Origin: Antarcticibacterium arcticum
GTDB lineage: Bacteria; Bacteroidota; Bacteroidia; Flavobacteriales; Flavobacteriaceae
DNA length: 64,000 nt
NCBI RefSeq assembly: GCF_007993795.1
Contig: NZ_CP042476.1
Span: 2,914,001 to 2,978,000, forward strand
Direction of reading: 5' to 3'
Below the pieces are notes generated by a model. The model did no database searches and was not told the DNA's origin. It was given only the letters and a program-made list of their open reading frames with translations. Below are positions 17,901 to 27,800 of the stretch, piece by piece. The stretch's first letter is position 1. Each line of letters opens with the position of its first letter. Both the position numbers and the translations under genes were made by a program.

Positions 17901-18508
17901 TGGATTTTGACGTGCTTATCATAGGCGGGGGAGCCGCAGGTTTATCCTGTGCGCTGTTGCTAGGATCGGCGAAAGAAAAATCTTACGCGCTAAATAAAAA
18001 TGTAGGAATTTTGCTTCATCAGAAAGCTTCGCATCTTCAATCGGCAATTATCAATAATGCCCTTGGAATACCGGCCGGGACTTCGGGAGGAGTAATTCTT
18101 AAGGAGGGTGCGGTTCAGCTTAAAGATCTGTATCCACAAGTGCAGCAAATAACAGGCGAAAAGGTAAAAATGATATCTTCAGCAGAGGGTGGTTTTCTTA
18201 TTACCACCAACAAAAATTCCTACACTGCACAAAAAGTGGTAATTGCTGTTGGCTATTCAGAATTACTTACCATCCAAGACCTGGAACCTTATATTATTCC
18301 GCATAAAAAATCCCCTGCCCATAAGAACAGGATACAGTTGCGCAATGAAGACCATCTTGTAAAAGAGAATATGTATGTTGCCGGAAGCCTTGCGGGACAC
18401 CGCAGCCAGTATGCAATTGCCTGTGGCAGCGGGGCCTGTGTGGCTACAGATATTTTAACCAGCTGGAATAACGGGGAGCACAGCGTGGTGCACGATAAAC
18501 TAAAATAG
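17900..18508 (+). CDS. short FAD-dependent oxidoreductase
   Basis: 202 residues. The N-terminal dinucleotide-binding motif DVLIIGGGAAGLSCAL and the C-terminal FAD motif NMYVAGSLAGHRSQYAIACGSG are those of the thioredoxin-reductase-like flavoprotein family. The protein is about 100 residues shorter than thioredoxin reductase. The NAD(P)H-binding domain and the CxxC redox site are absent, so it cannot be an ordinary thioredoxin reductase. No frameshift is apparent. Partner and substrate are unknown. It is translationally coupled to the small membrane protein before it. Confidence 0.82.
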   Translation: MDFDVLIIGGGAAGLSCALLLGSAKEKSYALNKNVGILLHQKASHLQSAIINNALGIPAGTSGGVILKEGAVQLKDLYPQVQQITGEKVKMISSAEGGFLITTNKNSYTAQKVVIAVGYSELLTIQDLEPYIIPHKKSPAHKNRIQLRNEDHLVKENMYVAGSLAGHRSQYAIACGSGACVATDILTSWNNGEHSVVHDKLK

Positions 18509-18805
18509 TGTGAAGTAGGTGATCACTGTTACAGGGATGCAGGCGATCATTAAAATGATAAAAATGCGGTGCAATTTTCTAAAGAATAAGGCCCGTTTCA
18601 GTTGTTTTTTGAATTTGGAATCAATAGAAGATTCAATTTGCTCTTCTATGGCCTTCACCGAAACATTGGATGAATCTACCAGGATCTCCTTTTGCAAAAA
18701 CAACAGCGCGCTGTTATCCATGAGCCGGAAACTTACAGCAACAATGTAGAAACAAAGAGGGGATAACAGCAAAAAAATGGCTGTATAATCATTATATGCA
18801 TCCAT
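18500..18805 (-). CDS. small membrane protein with central coiled segment
   Basis: 101 residues. A hydrophobic N-terminal segment (YTAIFLLLSPLCFYIVAVSF) and a C-terminal one (IFIILMIACIPVTVITYF) frame a charged helical stretch (VKAIEEQIESSIDSKFKKQLKRAL). It overlaps the end of the convergent oxidoreductase gene by 9 bases and starts 15 bases after the S41 protease stop in the same direction, so it may be the last gene of that operon. No family is recognised. Confidence 0.6.
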   Translation of the reverse strand: MDAYNDYTAIFLLLSPLCFYIVAVSFRLMDNSALLFLQKEILVDSSNVSVKAIEEQIESSIDSKFKKQLKRALFFRKLHRIFIILMIACIPVTVITYFTLF

Positions 18806-18820
18806 AGACCAACGAATATA

Positions 18821-20407
18821 CTAGATTGTTTTAGATAATTCTATCACTTTTTCTATAATTCGGTCATCTTCATTAATTAGCCGTTGAAATTCGTCCTCTC
18901 CAAACAGCTGTTGTGCCATTACTGCCTTTAGATATCTCCTAACCAAAGGTTTATAAACATTCATTTTTACAGGAAAGTTGTTCCTGCGCGCATAACTTTG
19001 AAAATTTGCGAGAAGCGCATCTGTGATGATCTCCTTCTTTTGAAAATCATCCCAGGATAAGGAATTGTAGTAATTCCGGTCCTGTTCCAGCACCTCAAAT
19101 ATAAACTGACTCAGGTGGCCGCTTCTTAAAATATAGGTGAGGTGTTCTTTTTCAAAATTGGTATCCTTCGGCACAAAAATATCGGGAATAATTCCCCCAC
19201 CGCCATATACAATCTTTCCTCCCGGGGTCACGTAACGCAGGCTGTCATCTACATGAATACTATCTGCAGTTCTAAGCTCCCCGTTCTTGTAGCGCCGGGT
19301 ATAATCATTAAAATAGGCTTCATTTCCTTCGCCATAAGGTTTTTGAATGGAGCGGCCCGTAGGAGTATAATACCTTGCAATGGTTAGCCGCACCGCACTG
19401 CCGTCTCCCAATTCCATCTCGCGTTGTACAAGGCCTTTCCCATAAGAACGCCTGCCTATAATGGTGCCGCGGTCATTATCCTGGAATGCTCCTGCCACGA
19501 TCTCACTGGCTGATGCCGAATTTTCATTTATGAGCACGAAAACCTCGCGGTCCTCAAACTTCCCTTTTCGGCGCGAATGGGTCTCTTCCATCGCCCCTTT
19601 TTTATTTTTAGTGTAAAGGATGAGTTTTCCGTCTTTCAGGAATTCATCAACAATATTAATGGCTTCGCTTAGATATCCTCCGGGATTGTCACGCAGGTCT
19701 ATCGCTATTTGAGTAGCGCCTTCCTGCTGCAGTTTTTCCAGGCTTTCCTTAAACTCCCTGTAAGTGCTTTCAGCAAAACGGTTCACCTTGATATAGCCCA
19801 GGTTATTTGTAAGCATATAAGCGGCGTCTACACTTTTAATAGGAACCCGTGATCTCTTAATGTTGAACCGCAGCAGTTCCTTTAAACCTTTTCTAAAAAC
19901 GGTAAGGGTTACGTTGGTATTCTCCTCGCCTTTAAGCTGCGCAATGAGGGAATCGTTGCTGATGTTCTTATCAAAAAGCTGCGCATCATTTGCAAAGAGG
20001 ATCCTGTCACCGCCTTTAATGCCAATTTTCTCACTGGGGCCACCTTTGATGGGTTGTATCACCACCACCGTATCATTGACGCTTTGAAAGCTAACCCCAA
20101 TGCCCACAAAATCTCCCTTCATATTTTCGGTCACGCTGGCATATTCCACACTGGGAATATACACCGAGTGCGGGTCAAGATTTTCAAGGATGCGGTTTAC
20201 GGTAATATCTACAATACTGTCTGTATTCACATAATCCACATACTCATAATCTATGTAATCTATGAGCCTGTTGAGTTTTTCCTTTTTTGGGTTGGAAGAG
20301 AAAAGTCCCTGGCTGGAGGAAAAGTTGATCTTTGAGCCAAGCAGGACACCTGCGGCACAAACCAACCCCAGCAACAAGGGTAAATATATTTTATTGTTCT
20401 CTTTCAA
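18821..20407 (-). CDS. S41 family C-terminal processing protease with PDZ domain
   Basis: 528 residues with an N-terminal membrane anchor (IYLPLLLGLVCAAGVLLG), a PDZ domain (GDFVGIGVSFQSV... GIKGGDRIL) and the S41 catalytic core. The core shows GGYLSEAINIVDEFL, ENSASASEIVAGAFQD (nucleophile Ser) and RRSYGKGLVQ (general-base Lys). These periplasmic proteases trim or degrade envelope proteins. The start is a TTG at 20405-20407 inside the end of the dCMP deaminase gene (17-base overlap). No in-frame ATG lies nearer the signal anchor, so the overlap appears real and implies coupled translation. Confidence 0.93.
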   Translation of the reverse strand: MKENNKIYLPLLLGLVCAAGVLLGSKINFSSSQGLFSSNPKKEKLNRLIDYIDYEYVDYVNTDSIVDITVNRILENLDPHSVYIPSVEYASVTENMKGDFVGIGVSFQSVNDTVVVIQPIKGGPSEKIGIKGGDRILFANDAQLFDKNISNDSLIAQLKGEENTNVTLTVFRKGLKELLRFNIKRSRVPIKSVDAAYMLTNNLGYIKVNRFAESTYREFKESLEKLQQEGATQIAIDLRDNPGGYLSEAINIVDEFLKDGKLILYTKNKKGAMEETHSRRKGKFEDREVFVLINENSASASEIVAGAFQDNDRGTIIGRRSYGKGLVQREMELGDGSAVRLTIARYYTPTGRSIQKPYGEGNEAYFNDYTRRYKNGELRTADSIHVDDSLRYVTPGGKIVYGGGGIIPDIFVPKDTNFEKEHLTYILRSGHLSQFIFEVLEQDRNYYNSLSWDDFQKKEIITDALLANFQSYARRNNFPVKMNVYKPLVRRYLKAVMAQQLFGEDEFQRLINEDDRIIEKVIELSKTI

Positions 20408-20840
20408 TTTCTTCGTCGAGTTCTTTAACGTGGTGTAATTCTATTCCGGCTTTGGCCAGGAATTCCAATCCGGAGTTGTCTTTATATTCGGTATAATACA
20501 CAATTCGGGTGATCCCGGCCTGGTGTATTAATTTACTACATTCCCTGCAGGGCGACATGGTTATGTAAAGTGTTGCTCCCTGGCAGGACTGGGTAGAGGC
20601 GGCTACTTTTAAAATAGCGTTGGCCTCTGCATGAAGCACATACCACTTGGTATAGCCTTCCTCATCCTCACAAAAATTTTCAAAACCGGTGGGGGTGCCG
20701 TTGTATCCGTCGGATATTATCATTCTGCCTTTCACAATAAGTGCGCCAACCTGCCTGCGGCGGCAGTGGGAAAGTTTGCCCCATTCCCTGGCGATTCGTA
20801 AATAGGCTTTATCGTATTTCAGTTGCTTCTTTTCCTGCAT
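20391..20840 (-). CDS. dCMP deaminase family protein
   Basis: 149 residues. It is a zinc-dependent deaminase with VLHAEANAILKVA (zinc His, catalytic Glu) and MSPCRECSKLI (two zinc Cys), plus the N-terminal YLRIAREWGKLSHCRRRQVGALIV that distinguishes deoxycytidylate deaminases (ComEB type) from TadA. The enzyme converts dCMP to dUMP as a source for dTMP. It is the first gene of a likely operon with the S41 protease, which it overlaps. Confidence 0.92.
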   Translation of the reverse strand: MQEKKQLKYDKAYLRIAREWGKLSHCRRRQVGALIVKGRMIISDGYNGTPTGFENFCEDEEGYTKWYVLHAEANAILKVAASTQSCQGATLYITMSPCRECSKLIHQAGITRIVYYTEYKDNSGLEFLAKAGIELHHVKELDEEIEREQ

Positions 20841-20946
20841 AATTTAAAGATTCCGGCAATTGTAGGGGAGCGCTTATGCTTTAAACAAGGCAGCCTACTA
20901 AAATATTGCAAGGGGAGGGTTAAAACAATTTAGTTGCGTTAAATTT

Positions 20947-21537
20947 TTATAAAAATGCCTGGAAATTTTCCCGTAAGATAGGGAGAATTATTCCTATAAC
21001 TATTGCTGAAAGTATCAGAATCCAGTCGCGCCTGTTTACGCGGAAGAAATTCTGAAAAATGAACCCCAGGATCATTACCCCCAGCACTATAATTACCTGT
21101 GCTGCTTCAATTCCCAAAGCAAATTCCAGCAATGGGAGAAATTTGCTCTCTGTACCTGAAGCTATCATCTTGAAATAGGTAGAAAACCCCAGCCCGTGAA
21201 TAATCCCGAAAAAAGCGGTGGCGAAATAAAGCAGGCCAACATTTTTCTGCGATTCTTTCTTTTTGGCGGTAAAAATATTATAGAGAGCGGTGATAAGAAT
21301 AGTCACGGCAATAAGCAATTCTACCCAGCGGCTGCTCACGCTCACCACGCCATAAACCGAAAGGAACAGCGCCAGGGTATGACCCAGGGTAAAAATGGTA
21401 ACCAGCCACAGCACCCGTTTCCAGGAGCTAAAGGAATAGGCGGCCACCAGCACTATAAGAAAAAGTATATGGTCATAGGCATTCCAGTCCAACACGTGTT
21501 CCAGGCCCAGGTTAAAGTACAACCAGAATTGCGACAT
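20947..21537 (-). CDS. HupE/UreJ family membrane protein
   Basis: 196 residues with about six hydrophobic helices. The N-terminal GLEHVLDWNAYDHILFLIVLV and TIFTLGHTLALFLSV (conserved His in membrane helices), and later FFGIIHGLGFS, mark the HupE/UreJ family. Some members are nickel or cobalt permeases. In Bacteroidetes the protein often stands alone, without urease or hydrogenase genes, as here, so the metal is unproven. Confidence 0.85.
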   Translation of the reverse strand: MSQFWLYFNLGLEHVLDWNAYDHILFLIVLVAAYSFSSWKRVLWLVTIFTLGHTLALFLSVYGVVSVSSRWVELLIAVTILITALYNIFTAKKKESQKNVGLLYFATAFFGIIHGLGFSTYFKMIASGTESKFLPLLEFALGIEAAQVIIVLGVMILGFIFQNFFRVNRRDWILILSAIVIGIILPILRENFQAFL

Positions 21538-21599
21538 AGTTAAATTATGTTAAAAGCCGAAAGTACGATTTATTGTGATATTGGCAAAGGTGAGTAGTG

Positions 21600-21830
21600 A
21601 GTAGCTCTTAAAGTTAGGTGTTAAGAGTTAGGAGTTAAGAGTTCAGCCTACCTGTAAAGGTTTAAAGCCTGCCTGCCGCAGGAAGGTTCAAAGTTCAAAG
21701 TTCAAGGTTGAAAGTTGAGAGGAGATTGGAGAGGAAAGTGGATAGTCAGCTCGGGTTATCAGTTTATAAAATCTGCGAAATGCTGCGAATTCTGCGGGAA
21801 ACACTCATAGCAAACTCTAGATTTGAAAAT
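21600..21830. repeat. repeat-filled spacer upstream of the hydroxylase
   Basis: The spacer 21538-21961 holds, in order, a TTAGGAGTTAAGAGTT stretch, a CCTGCCTGCCGCAGG palindrome variant (21667-21686), TTCAAAGTTCAAAG repeats, and an inverted TTCCCGCAGA-type copy (21768-21805). Read in reverse complement, the order resembles the composite repeats at 34.0 and 35.3 kb. Confidence 0.7.
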
Positions 21831-21961
21831 CACTAACAACAAACAATCAAATCATCCCACCATAAAAGGTTCATACCATCATCATTTTTCACTCTTTTAC
21901 TCTTTAAATTTTTCACTTTTAAGTTCCATTTCCTAACTTTAAAAATGATTAAGAGAAATTC

Positions 21962-22705
21962 ATGATACTGCAAAGCAACACTCCCGGGATCTTCCTGGTG
22001 TATATCCTCATTTTTTTCCTGGCATTATTGTTCAGGTATTTTGTGGCCGCGGGGGTGTTTTACTGGTATTATTATAAGCTGCGGGCACAACGTTACAGCA
22101 GCAAACGCCTCAGCAAAAGAAAGCACCGCAAGGGCCAGATCAAAAAAGAAATAGTTTACAGTATCAAATCCTCTGTGATCTTTGCCGCGGTGGGCGCGGG
22201 AACCTACTGGTTGTACCAGCAGGGGGTAACGGCTATTTATATAGAGCCGTCCCAATGGGGTTACTGGTATTTACCGCTGAGTCTGCTGCTGGTATTTCTA
22301 ATACATGAGACCTATTATTACTGGGTACACAGGGCCATGCACCATCCAAAGATCTTTAAATATGTGCACAAGGTGCATCATGACAGTCTTACTCCCACAC
22401 CCTGGACAGCTTTTTCCTTTCACCCCTGGGAGAGTATTATTGAGGCGCTTATTTTGCCCATCATATTAATCTTTCTCCCGGTGAATATTTATGTATTGGG
22501 ATTCTATTTGCTTTTCATGACCCTAAGCAGTGTGATCAATCACCTGGACATAGAGATCTATCCGCCAAAATTTTTAAACAGCGGAGTGGGAAAACAATTC
22601 ATTGGCGCCACGCATCACCATCATCACCACACCGAGTTCAACACCAATTATGGGCTTTATTTCAACTTCTGGGACCGCTGGATGGGAACGGAGAGTAATA
22701 GGTAA
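21962..22705 (+). CDS. sterol desaturase / fatty acid hydroxylase family protein
   Basis: 247 residues; an integral membrane non-heme diiron oxygenase. Hydrophobic helices precede the His-box signature HETYYYWVHRAMHHPKIF, followed by VHKVHHDS, and a third box GATHHHHHHTEFNTNYG near the end, giving the eight or more His that ligate iron. Members hydroxylate or desaturate lipids such as fatty acids, ceramides or carotenoids. The substrate here cannot be told. A near-match to the -7 box (TAACTTTA, 21934-21941) lies 20 bases upstream. Confidence 0.92.
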   Translation: MILQSNTPGIFLVYILIFFLALLFRYFVAAGVFYWYYYKLRAQRYSSKRLSKRKHRKGQIKKEIVYSIKSSVIFAAVGAGTYWLYQQGVTAIYIEPSQWGYWYLPLSLLLVFLIHETYYYWVHRAMHHPKIFKYVHKVHHDSLTPTPWTAFSFHPWESIIEALILPIILIFLPVNIYVLGFYLLFMTLSSVINHLDIEIYPPKFLNSGVGKQFIGATHHHHHHTEFNTNYGLYFNFWDRWMGTESNR

Positions 22706-22729
22706 GAGTTAGGAGTTAGAAGTTATGAA

Positions 22730-22892
22730 TTCCGGTCGGGCGGGTTTTGCTTTTTCCCTTTTGACAAGGTCGTATTTCTGCGTATTTCTGCAATACATCT
22801 GCGAGATTTGCGGGAAACACGTATAGCATTGTGTCAGCATTTTTCCCTCTTTTCCTCTCCGCCCGTTCCGGTCGGGCGGGTTTTGCTTTTTC
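22730..22892. repeat. spacer with 27-bp direct repeats and a terminator-like hairpin
   Basis: The 27-base sequence beginning TTCCGGTCGGGCGGGTTTTG occurs identically at 22730-22756 and 22866-22892. A shorter relative lies at 34194-34208. At the second copy CCGCCCG (22859-22865) pairs with CGGGCGG (22873-22879) before a T-rich tail, so it could terminate transcription from the hydroxylase gene. A TTCCCGCAGA-type repeat in inverted orientation (22771-22830) lies between the copies. I see no gene in 22706-23016. Confidence 0.75.
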
Positions 22893-23016
22893 ACTTTAAA
22901 ATTTAAACCCCAAACTTTTTTATCCCCCAAATTCTGCATTTCATCTAAAATCATTTGGCAAGAACATTTATTACGCTCATTTTAAGTAACTTATACTAAA
23001 CTAAACCAATTGAGCA

Positions 23017-23496
23017 ATGAAAACATTTAATTTAATTCCGTTGATGGCCTTTGTATTTTTGATGGGCGCTTGCGGTGAGAAGAGGGAGCCCGAGGCACCC
23101 GAAGCGGTAGCAGAAAGTCCGCAGGAATTTCAGGATCCCAATGATGCCATGAGCAGCTGGCACAATGCCTGGAACAGTCGTGATCCGAAACAAATTCAGG
23201 GGCTGGCCGCCTCAGATGCCGTGCTGGTGTTGAATGGCCGGGAAGTGCCGGCCGACAGTCTTGCAGGATTTTATCAGGAGGCAGGATCTGTGATGAAAGA
23301 TCTCGAATTGCGATCCCTGAAAAAAGGATCTACAGATCATCTTGCGTATGATACCGGGTTGTTTACCCATAGCTATACTACCGACACTACCAAATACCGG
23401 GGGTCCTATACCTTTGTCTGGGAACGTACAGATGAAGACAACGAGTGGAAGGTAAAAGCCATGAACATTTCAGATACCCGGAATTACCAGGAATAA
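23017..23496 (+). CDS. lipoprotein with NTF2/SnoaL-like (DUF4440) domain
   Basis: 159 residues. The signal peptide ends in a lipobox (FLMGACGEK), followed by a Glu/Pro-rich linker and then an NTF2-like cone fold: AMSSWHNAWNSRDPKQIQGLAASDAVLVLNGRE near the start and GSYTFVWERTDEDNEWKVKAMNIS near the end. DUF4440 proteins are small binding or dimeric proteins of mostly unknown role. It is followed by a terminator and appears monocistronic. Confidence 0.8.
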   Translation: MKTFNLIPLMAFVFLMGACGEKREPEAPEAVAESPQEFQDPNDAMSSWHNAWNSRDPKQIQGLAASDAVLVLNGREVPADSLAGFYQEAGSVMKDLELRSLKKGSTDHLAYDTGLFTHSYTTDTTKYRGSYTFVWERTDEDNEWKVKAMNISDTRNYQE

Positions 23497-23521
23497 CCCA
23501 TCGCGAAAAAATAATTTGAAA

Positions 23522-23555
23522 GACCTTTCCTGAAATAGGGGAGGTTTTTTTATTT
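23522..23555 (+). terminator. terminator after the lipoprotein gene
   Basis: ACCTTTCC pairs with GGGGAGGT (with G-U pairs) around a 7-base loop, followed by a run of seven T. It stands about 27 bases after the stop codon. Confidence 0.65.
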
Positions 23556-23671
23556 GTAACTGATTAGAAGTTCTATAAAAAACGGATTAAAAGTGTAATA
23601 AGGAAAACCGTAACAGGAGTAAAATAAGATGATGTATATTGGACAAAATAATATCAAACCAAAAATTAAAG

Positions 23672-23890
23672 ATGGCAATAATAGGTAATATCATAAATGA
23701 AGGTCCCGGCCATGTAAATGTACGATCCGGCGAAGTTCTTGCAGATATAGTGACCGCCAAAGATTTCTTTCAAATTAGAACTTATGCTATGGGTGATAAT
23801 GACAGGAAAAATGGATCCAAGCAGAATATTCAATTGACGAAAGAAAAAGCTATTGAATTGAGGAGGTTGCTGGATAAATTCATCGGTTAA
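23672..23890 (+). CDS. small conserved-looking protein of unknown function
   Basis: 72 residues from the ATG at 23672. A TTG start 11 codons upstream is possible but less likely. The sequence (MAIIGNIINEGPGHVNVR, FFQIRTYAMGDNDRKNG, LTKEKAIELRRLLDKFIG) has no signal or membrane segment, and I recognise no family. It lies between the lipoprotein gene and the phosphorothioation-type island, 99 bases before the latter, and could mark the island's left edge. Confidence 0.55.
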   Translation: MAIIGNIINEGPGHVNVRSGEVLADIVTAKDFFQIRTYAMGDNDRKNGSKQNIQLTKEKAIELRRLLDKFIG

Positions 23891-23917
23891 AATTAAGTTG
23901 AACCTGCGTTATTTAGT

Positions 23918-23940
23918 TTGATAAGTTATTAACTTATCAA
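23918..23940. promoter_or_regulatory. 10-bp inverted repeat upstream of the DUF4007 operon (candidate operator)
   Basis: TTGATAAGTT (23918-23927) and AACTTATCAA (23931-23940) are perfect inverted repeats separated by 3 bases. They lie just upstream of the promoter position set by the -7 box at 23963. The symmetry and place suggest a binding site for a dimeric regulator of the operon. Confidence 0.55.
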
Positions 23941-23962
23941 TGCTTTTCCGATCTTAATCTAA

Positions 23963-23970
23963 TACTTTTG
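23963..23970 (+). promoter_or_regulatory. putative -7 box for the DUF4007 operon
   Basis: TACTTTTG matches TAnnTTTG exactly, 19 bases before the ATG at 23990. There is no clean TTG at the -33 position, which could mean that an activator is needed. Confidence 0.5.
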
Positions 23971-23989
23971 TAATACAATATATTACTTT

Positions 23990-24826
23990 ATGACATTTTC
24001 AGGTCACGATACATTCCATTGTCGATTATTCTGGTTAAAAAAGGGTTTTGATTACGTTTCCAATGGAGAGAAATTTAAGGATGATTCCGGTGTTGCTTTA
24101 GGCGTTGGTAGGAATATGGTGAACTCTATTAGGTTCTGGTTAAAAGCTTTTGGGATTGTTGGAGAAGAGAATCTTCTTAATCCACTATATCAAAGACTCT
24201 TTTCGGACGATGGTTGGGACCCTTATTTAGAAAATGAAGGCACTCTTTACCTTTTGCATTACCAATTGTGTGCAGAAAACCATTCCTCCATTTATAATAT
24301 TTTATTTTCAGAACTACGAAAAATAAAACCTGAATTTTCTAAACTACATTTCGTTAAGCACGTAAAGGACAAAGATGCTTCTCAAAACGAGAAAATACTG
24401 GAGAAAGATTTTTCTGTTTTTCTCAGAACATATGGATCGACTAAAGAAAAAAGCAGGGAGGATAGTTATAGCGGATTGTTATCAGAACTAATCCTTCTAA
24501 AAGAAGTTGGGGAAACCCAGAGTAAGGAGAAATTGTTCAGGATTGAAAACCCCGGACAAGAAGAAATTCCTTTCGAAATAATTTTTTACGCTATACTTAC
24601 AAATCCAGACTATTCCAATTCTATTAGCTTTAGTAGTTTCTATACCAATAGAAATGGTGTAGGTAATATTTTCTGTTTTGAAAATGACAAGCTGGAAGAG
24701 AAATTGATCGAAATAGCGGAAAACTTCAGTTATGTAACCTACAATAGCGAAGCGGGAATTAAAGAGTTGCAAATAAAGGAAAGGCCAGACCCAATTGAAA
24801 TTTTGAACCAGTACTATGAAAGGTAA
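23990..24826 (+). CDS. DUF4007 protein, SspB-like component of DNA phosphorothioation
   Basis: 278 residues. The N-terminus MTFSGHDTFHCRLFWLKKGFDYV followed by LGVGRNMVNSIRFWLKAFGI is the DUF4007 signature. In the SspABCD phosphorothioation systems, SspB is a DUF4007 protein reported to nick DNA so that sulfur can be placed in one strand. The gene opens an operon whose next members are a large ATPase and a PAPS-reductase-like protein, the same partners as SspC and SspD. Its stop overlaps the next start by 11 bases. Family assignment is firm; the nicking role is taken from the known systems. Confidence 0.88.
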   Translation: MTFSGHDTFHCRLFWLKKGFDYVSNGEKFKDDSGVALGVGRNMVNSIRFWLKAFGIVGEENLLNPLYQRLFSDDGWDPYLENEGTLYLLHYQLCAENHSSIYNILFSELRKIKPEFSKLHFVKHVKDKDASQNEKILEKDFSVFLRTYGSTKEKSREDSYSGLLSELILLKEVGETQSKEKLFRIENPGQEEIPFEIIFYAILTNPDYSNSISFSSFYTNRNGVGNIFCFENDKLEEKLIEIAENFSYVTYNSEAGIKELQIKERPDPIEILNQYYER

Positions 24827-27800
24827 CCATTCTCCTTCAGTTAATATTATAAGAGACGACAATGTCTCTCTCAATTATTTCGTAACCCCGAACGCAGAAA
24901 AAACTGCAACAACTTTATTTCAAAATTTTGAAAGAGGAACTCATGCCTTTAATTTAATTGGTTCTTTTGGCACCGGAAAATCTGCTTTCTTTTGGGCGCT
25001 GGAAAAATCTCTTAAAGGCGAAAGCGAATTTTTTAAAACACCTTATAACGGAAAAACGGATTTTGTTAAGATTATTGGAGATTATGGCTCCTTAGAGGCT
25101 GCTTTAAATGAAGAGTTCGGCGTTACGGAAGATTTTTCAAGTAACCAGAAGTTATTTGATGCGATATATAAGCGGTACCAAGAAACTATAGCCATTAATG
25201 GACTACTGGTTATTGCAATTGATGAATTTGGGAAATTTTTAGAATATGCCGCTAAAAATAACCCTGAAGATGAAATTTATTTCATTCAAAAGCTGGCAGA
25301 ATTTGCAAATGCTCCTAATAGAAATATTCTCCTTTTAACTTCCATTCACCAGAGTTTTGAATCTTATGGATTTCAATTAAATGAAAAGGAAATAAATGAA
25401 TGGAAAAAAGTAACTGGCCGATTTCAAGACCTGACTTTTAACGAACCTATTGAGCAACTTTTATTTTTAGCAGCATCTTTTTTATCTCAAAGGAAAATTT
25501 CTAAAAATGAAAAAGAGGGGAATTCCCAGCTAATAAAGAAATTCAATATTTATAATGTTCATTCTGACTATTTAGAACGGACTCAAAGTAAGCTTCATCC
25601 GTTATCAGCTGTAAGCGGATATTCGCTGGCTATAGCATTACAGAGATACGGACAAAATGAAAGATCTTTATTTACTTTTTTAAAGTCAATAAAATTTACT
25701 GAAATATCAGAGAATGATTCTTCATTTGAATTGCCTGATGTTTATGACTATCTCTACAGTGAGTTTTATAACTTCTTAATTAGCAAGTCGAATCCTGATT
25801 ATTCTAACTGGTCGGCAATAAGAAATGCTCTTGAACGAGCTGAAACAATTTTCAACCTAGATGTAAGTGTATCGCATGATATTTTAAAGACTCTCGGTCT
25901 ATTAACCATTTTCTCGAAAAAGGGATCAACTTTAAATGCCGCATTTTTCACGGAGTACTTTAAAGACACTTACTCAGATAAGCTTCTTAAAGAGGTAATA
26001 GAAGGTTTAAGAAAGGCAAAGATTATCAGATTTAGTAATTTTGACTCTTCTTATAAATTTACAGAAGGAACTGATCTAGATATCGAAAAGGCAATTTTGG
26101 ATGCTGAACGAAAAATTGACAGTTCCATAGATGTTCTAAGCAGGTTGAATTCTCATTTCGATTTTCCAGTTATCACCGCGAAGTCGATTTCATATCGATT
26201 TGGGACACCAAGAATTTTTGAATTTCTTTTGACTAATGACCCAACTGAAGAGATTGCAACTGGTGAAATAGATGGATATATAAATCTCGTTTTTAATGAT
26301 ATTAAGGACTTTAAAGGAGAAGATTTAAAGCAGTTTTCGAGAAACAAACCTACTCTTTTCGGGCTTTTTAAAAATACAGCTGAAATCTTTCAGATTCTTT
26401 TCGAAATTGAAAAGACAAAAAAGGTTCTTAAGGATATGGAGGGAGAAAAGGATCGGGTAGCGATTAAGGAACTCCAAACTATTATAAAGAGCCATGAAAA
26501 CCTCCTGAACCATTTTGTTATGGACAGTTTATACTCCAACAAAGTCATTTGGTTTGCTAATGGCCAGGATGTACAGGTAAGGAGTAAGAAAGAGTTCAAT
26601 CATCTATTATCAACTTTGTGCGGAGAGATTTATTCAGATACTCCAATACTTAAAAACGAGCTTTTCAACAAGCATAAAGTCTCAGGTGCCATATCAAGTG
26701 CTAGAAGGAACTTTTGGAGAGCTTTAGCTAATGATTATCAAAAGGAAGACTTAGGATTTGACGAAAATAAATGGCCTGCAGAAAAGACCATTTACTATAC
26801 CCTTTTAAAAGAGACTGGAATTCATAGAAAACGAAATGATAATTGGGATTTAGGAGCACCAACAGTAGAAAGTTTTGATAGACTATGGGAAGTGAGTAAT
26901 CGTTTCTTAGATGAGGCAAAAACCTCTAAAAAGAGTCTCGTTTCTTTTATGGAAGCTTTAGAAAAAGCTCCTTTGAAATTAAAGCATGGGGTGATAGAAT
27001 TCTGGGCTCCTACCTTCCTGTATATTAATAGAGGAGATTTCGCTTTATATGGTGATCAAGGATTTGTTCCACATATAGATGAAAATACTCTATATATGAT
27101 GAATAGAAATCCGAAGGAGTTTTACATTAAAAGCTTTGAGCTAAACAACCTGCGGTTAAATTTATTTAATAAATATAGAGATTTTCTAAAACAGGAAAAT
27201 AAATCTGTTTTAGATACAGATTCTTTCATTGAAAGTATCAGACCTCTGCTTATTTTCTATCGAGATCTTACTGATTATGGAAAGAGTACGAAAACAATCT
27301 CTAGGGAGGCAATAAAGTTAAGGGAGTCAATAAGTAAGGCAAAAGATCCAGAACAAACATTTTTTGAAGATTTTCCTCAAGCTTTAGGGTATTCCTTAAA
27401 TGATTTAGCTTCAAATAATGAATTATTTGAAGAATATATTATTGATTTTCAAAACACCATTCAGGAAATAAAAAATTCATTCTCCGAACTACTTGATCGT
27501 CTCGAAATATTTATCACCAAGGAAATTGTAAATAAAGAAGTCTCTTTTCCCACTTATAAAAATATTTTGCAGAACCGATTTTCAGCAGTTAAGGAGCATG
27601 AGACGCTAGCCAAACACAAGAGCTTTTTGTGGCGCATTAATTCCAATCTAGAAGACCGGGATAGTTTTTTGATGTCAATAGGGCAGGCTCTACTGGGGAA
27701 AAGTCTCAATAAAATTAAAGACTCAGATGAGAAACTGCTAAAGGAAAAATTAATTCTAATTTCGAAGGAGCTAGATAATCTAGTCGATCTAAGCAAGGTT

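Noticed and set aside
17900..18508. Thioredoxin reductase (trxB)
   Set aside because: Too short, no CxxC and no NADPH-binding domain.
22709..22954. 81-codon minus-strand frame after the hydroxylase gene
   Set aside because: Runs through two copies of the TTCCGGTCGGGCGGG repeat and a TTCCCGCAGA-type unit, so the peptide only reflects repeats.
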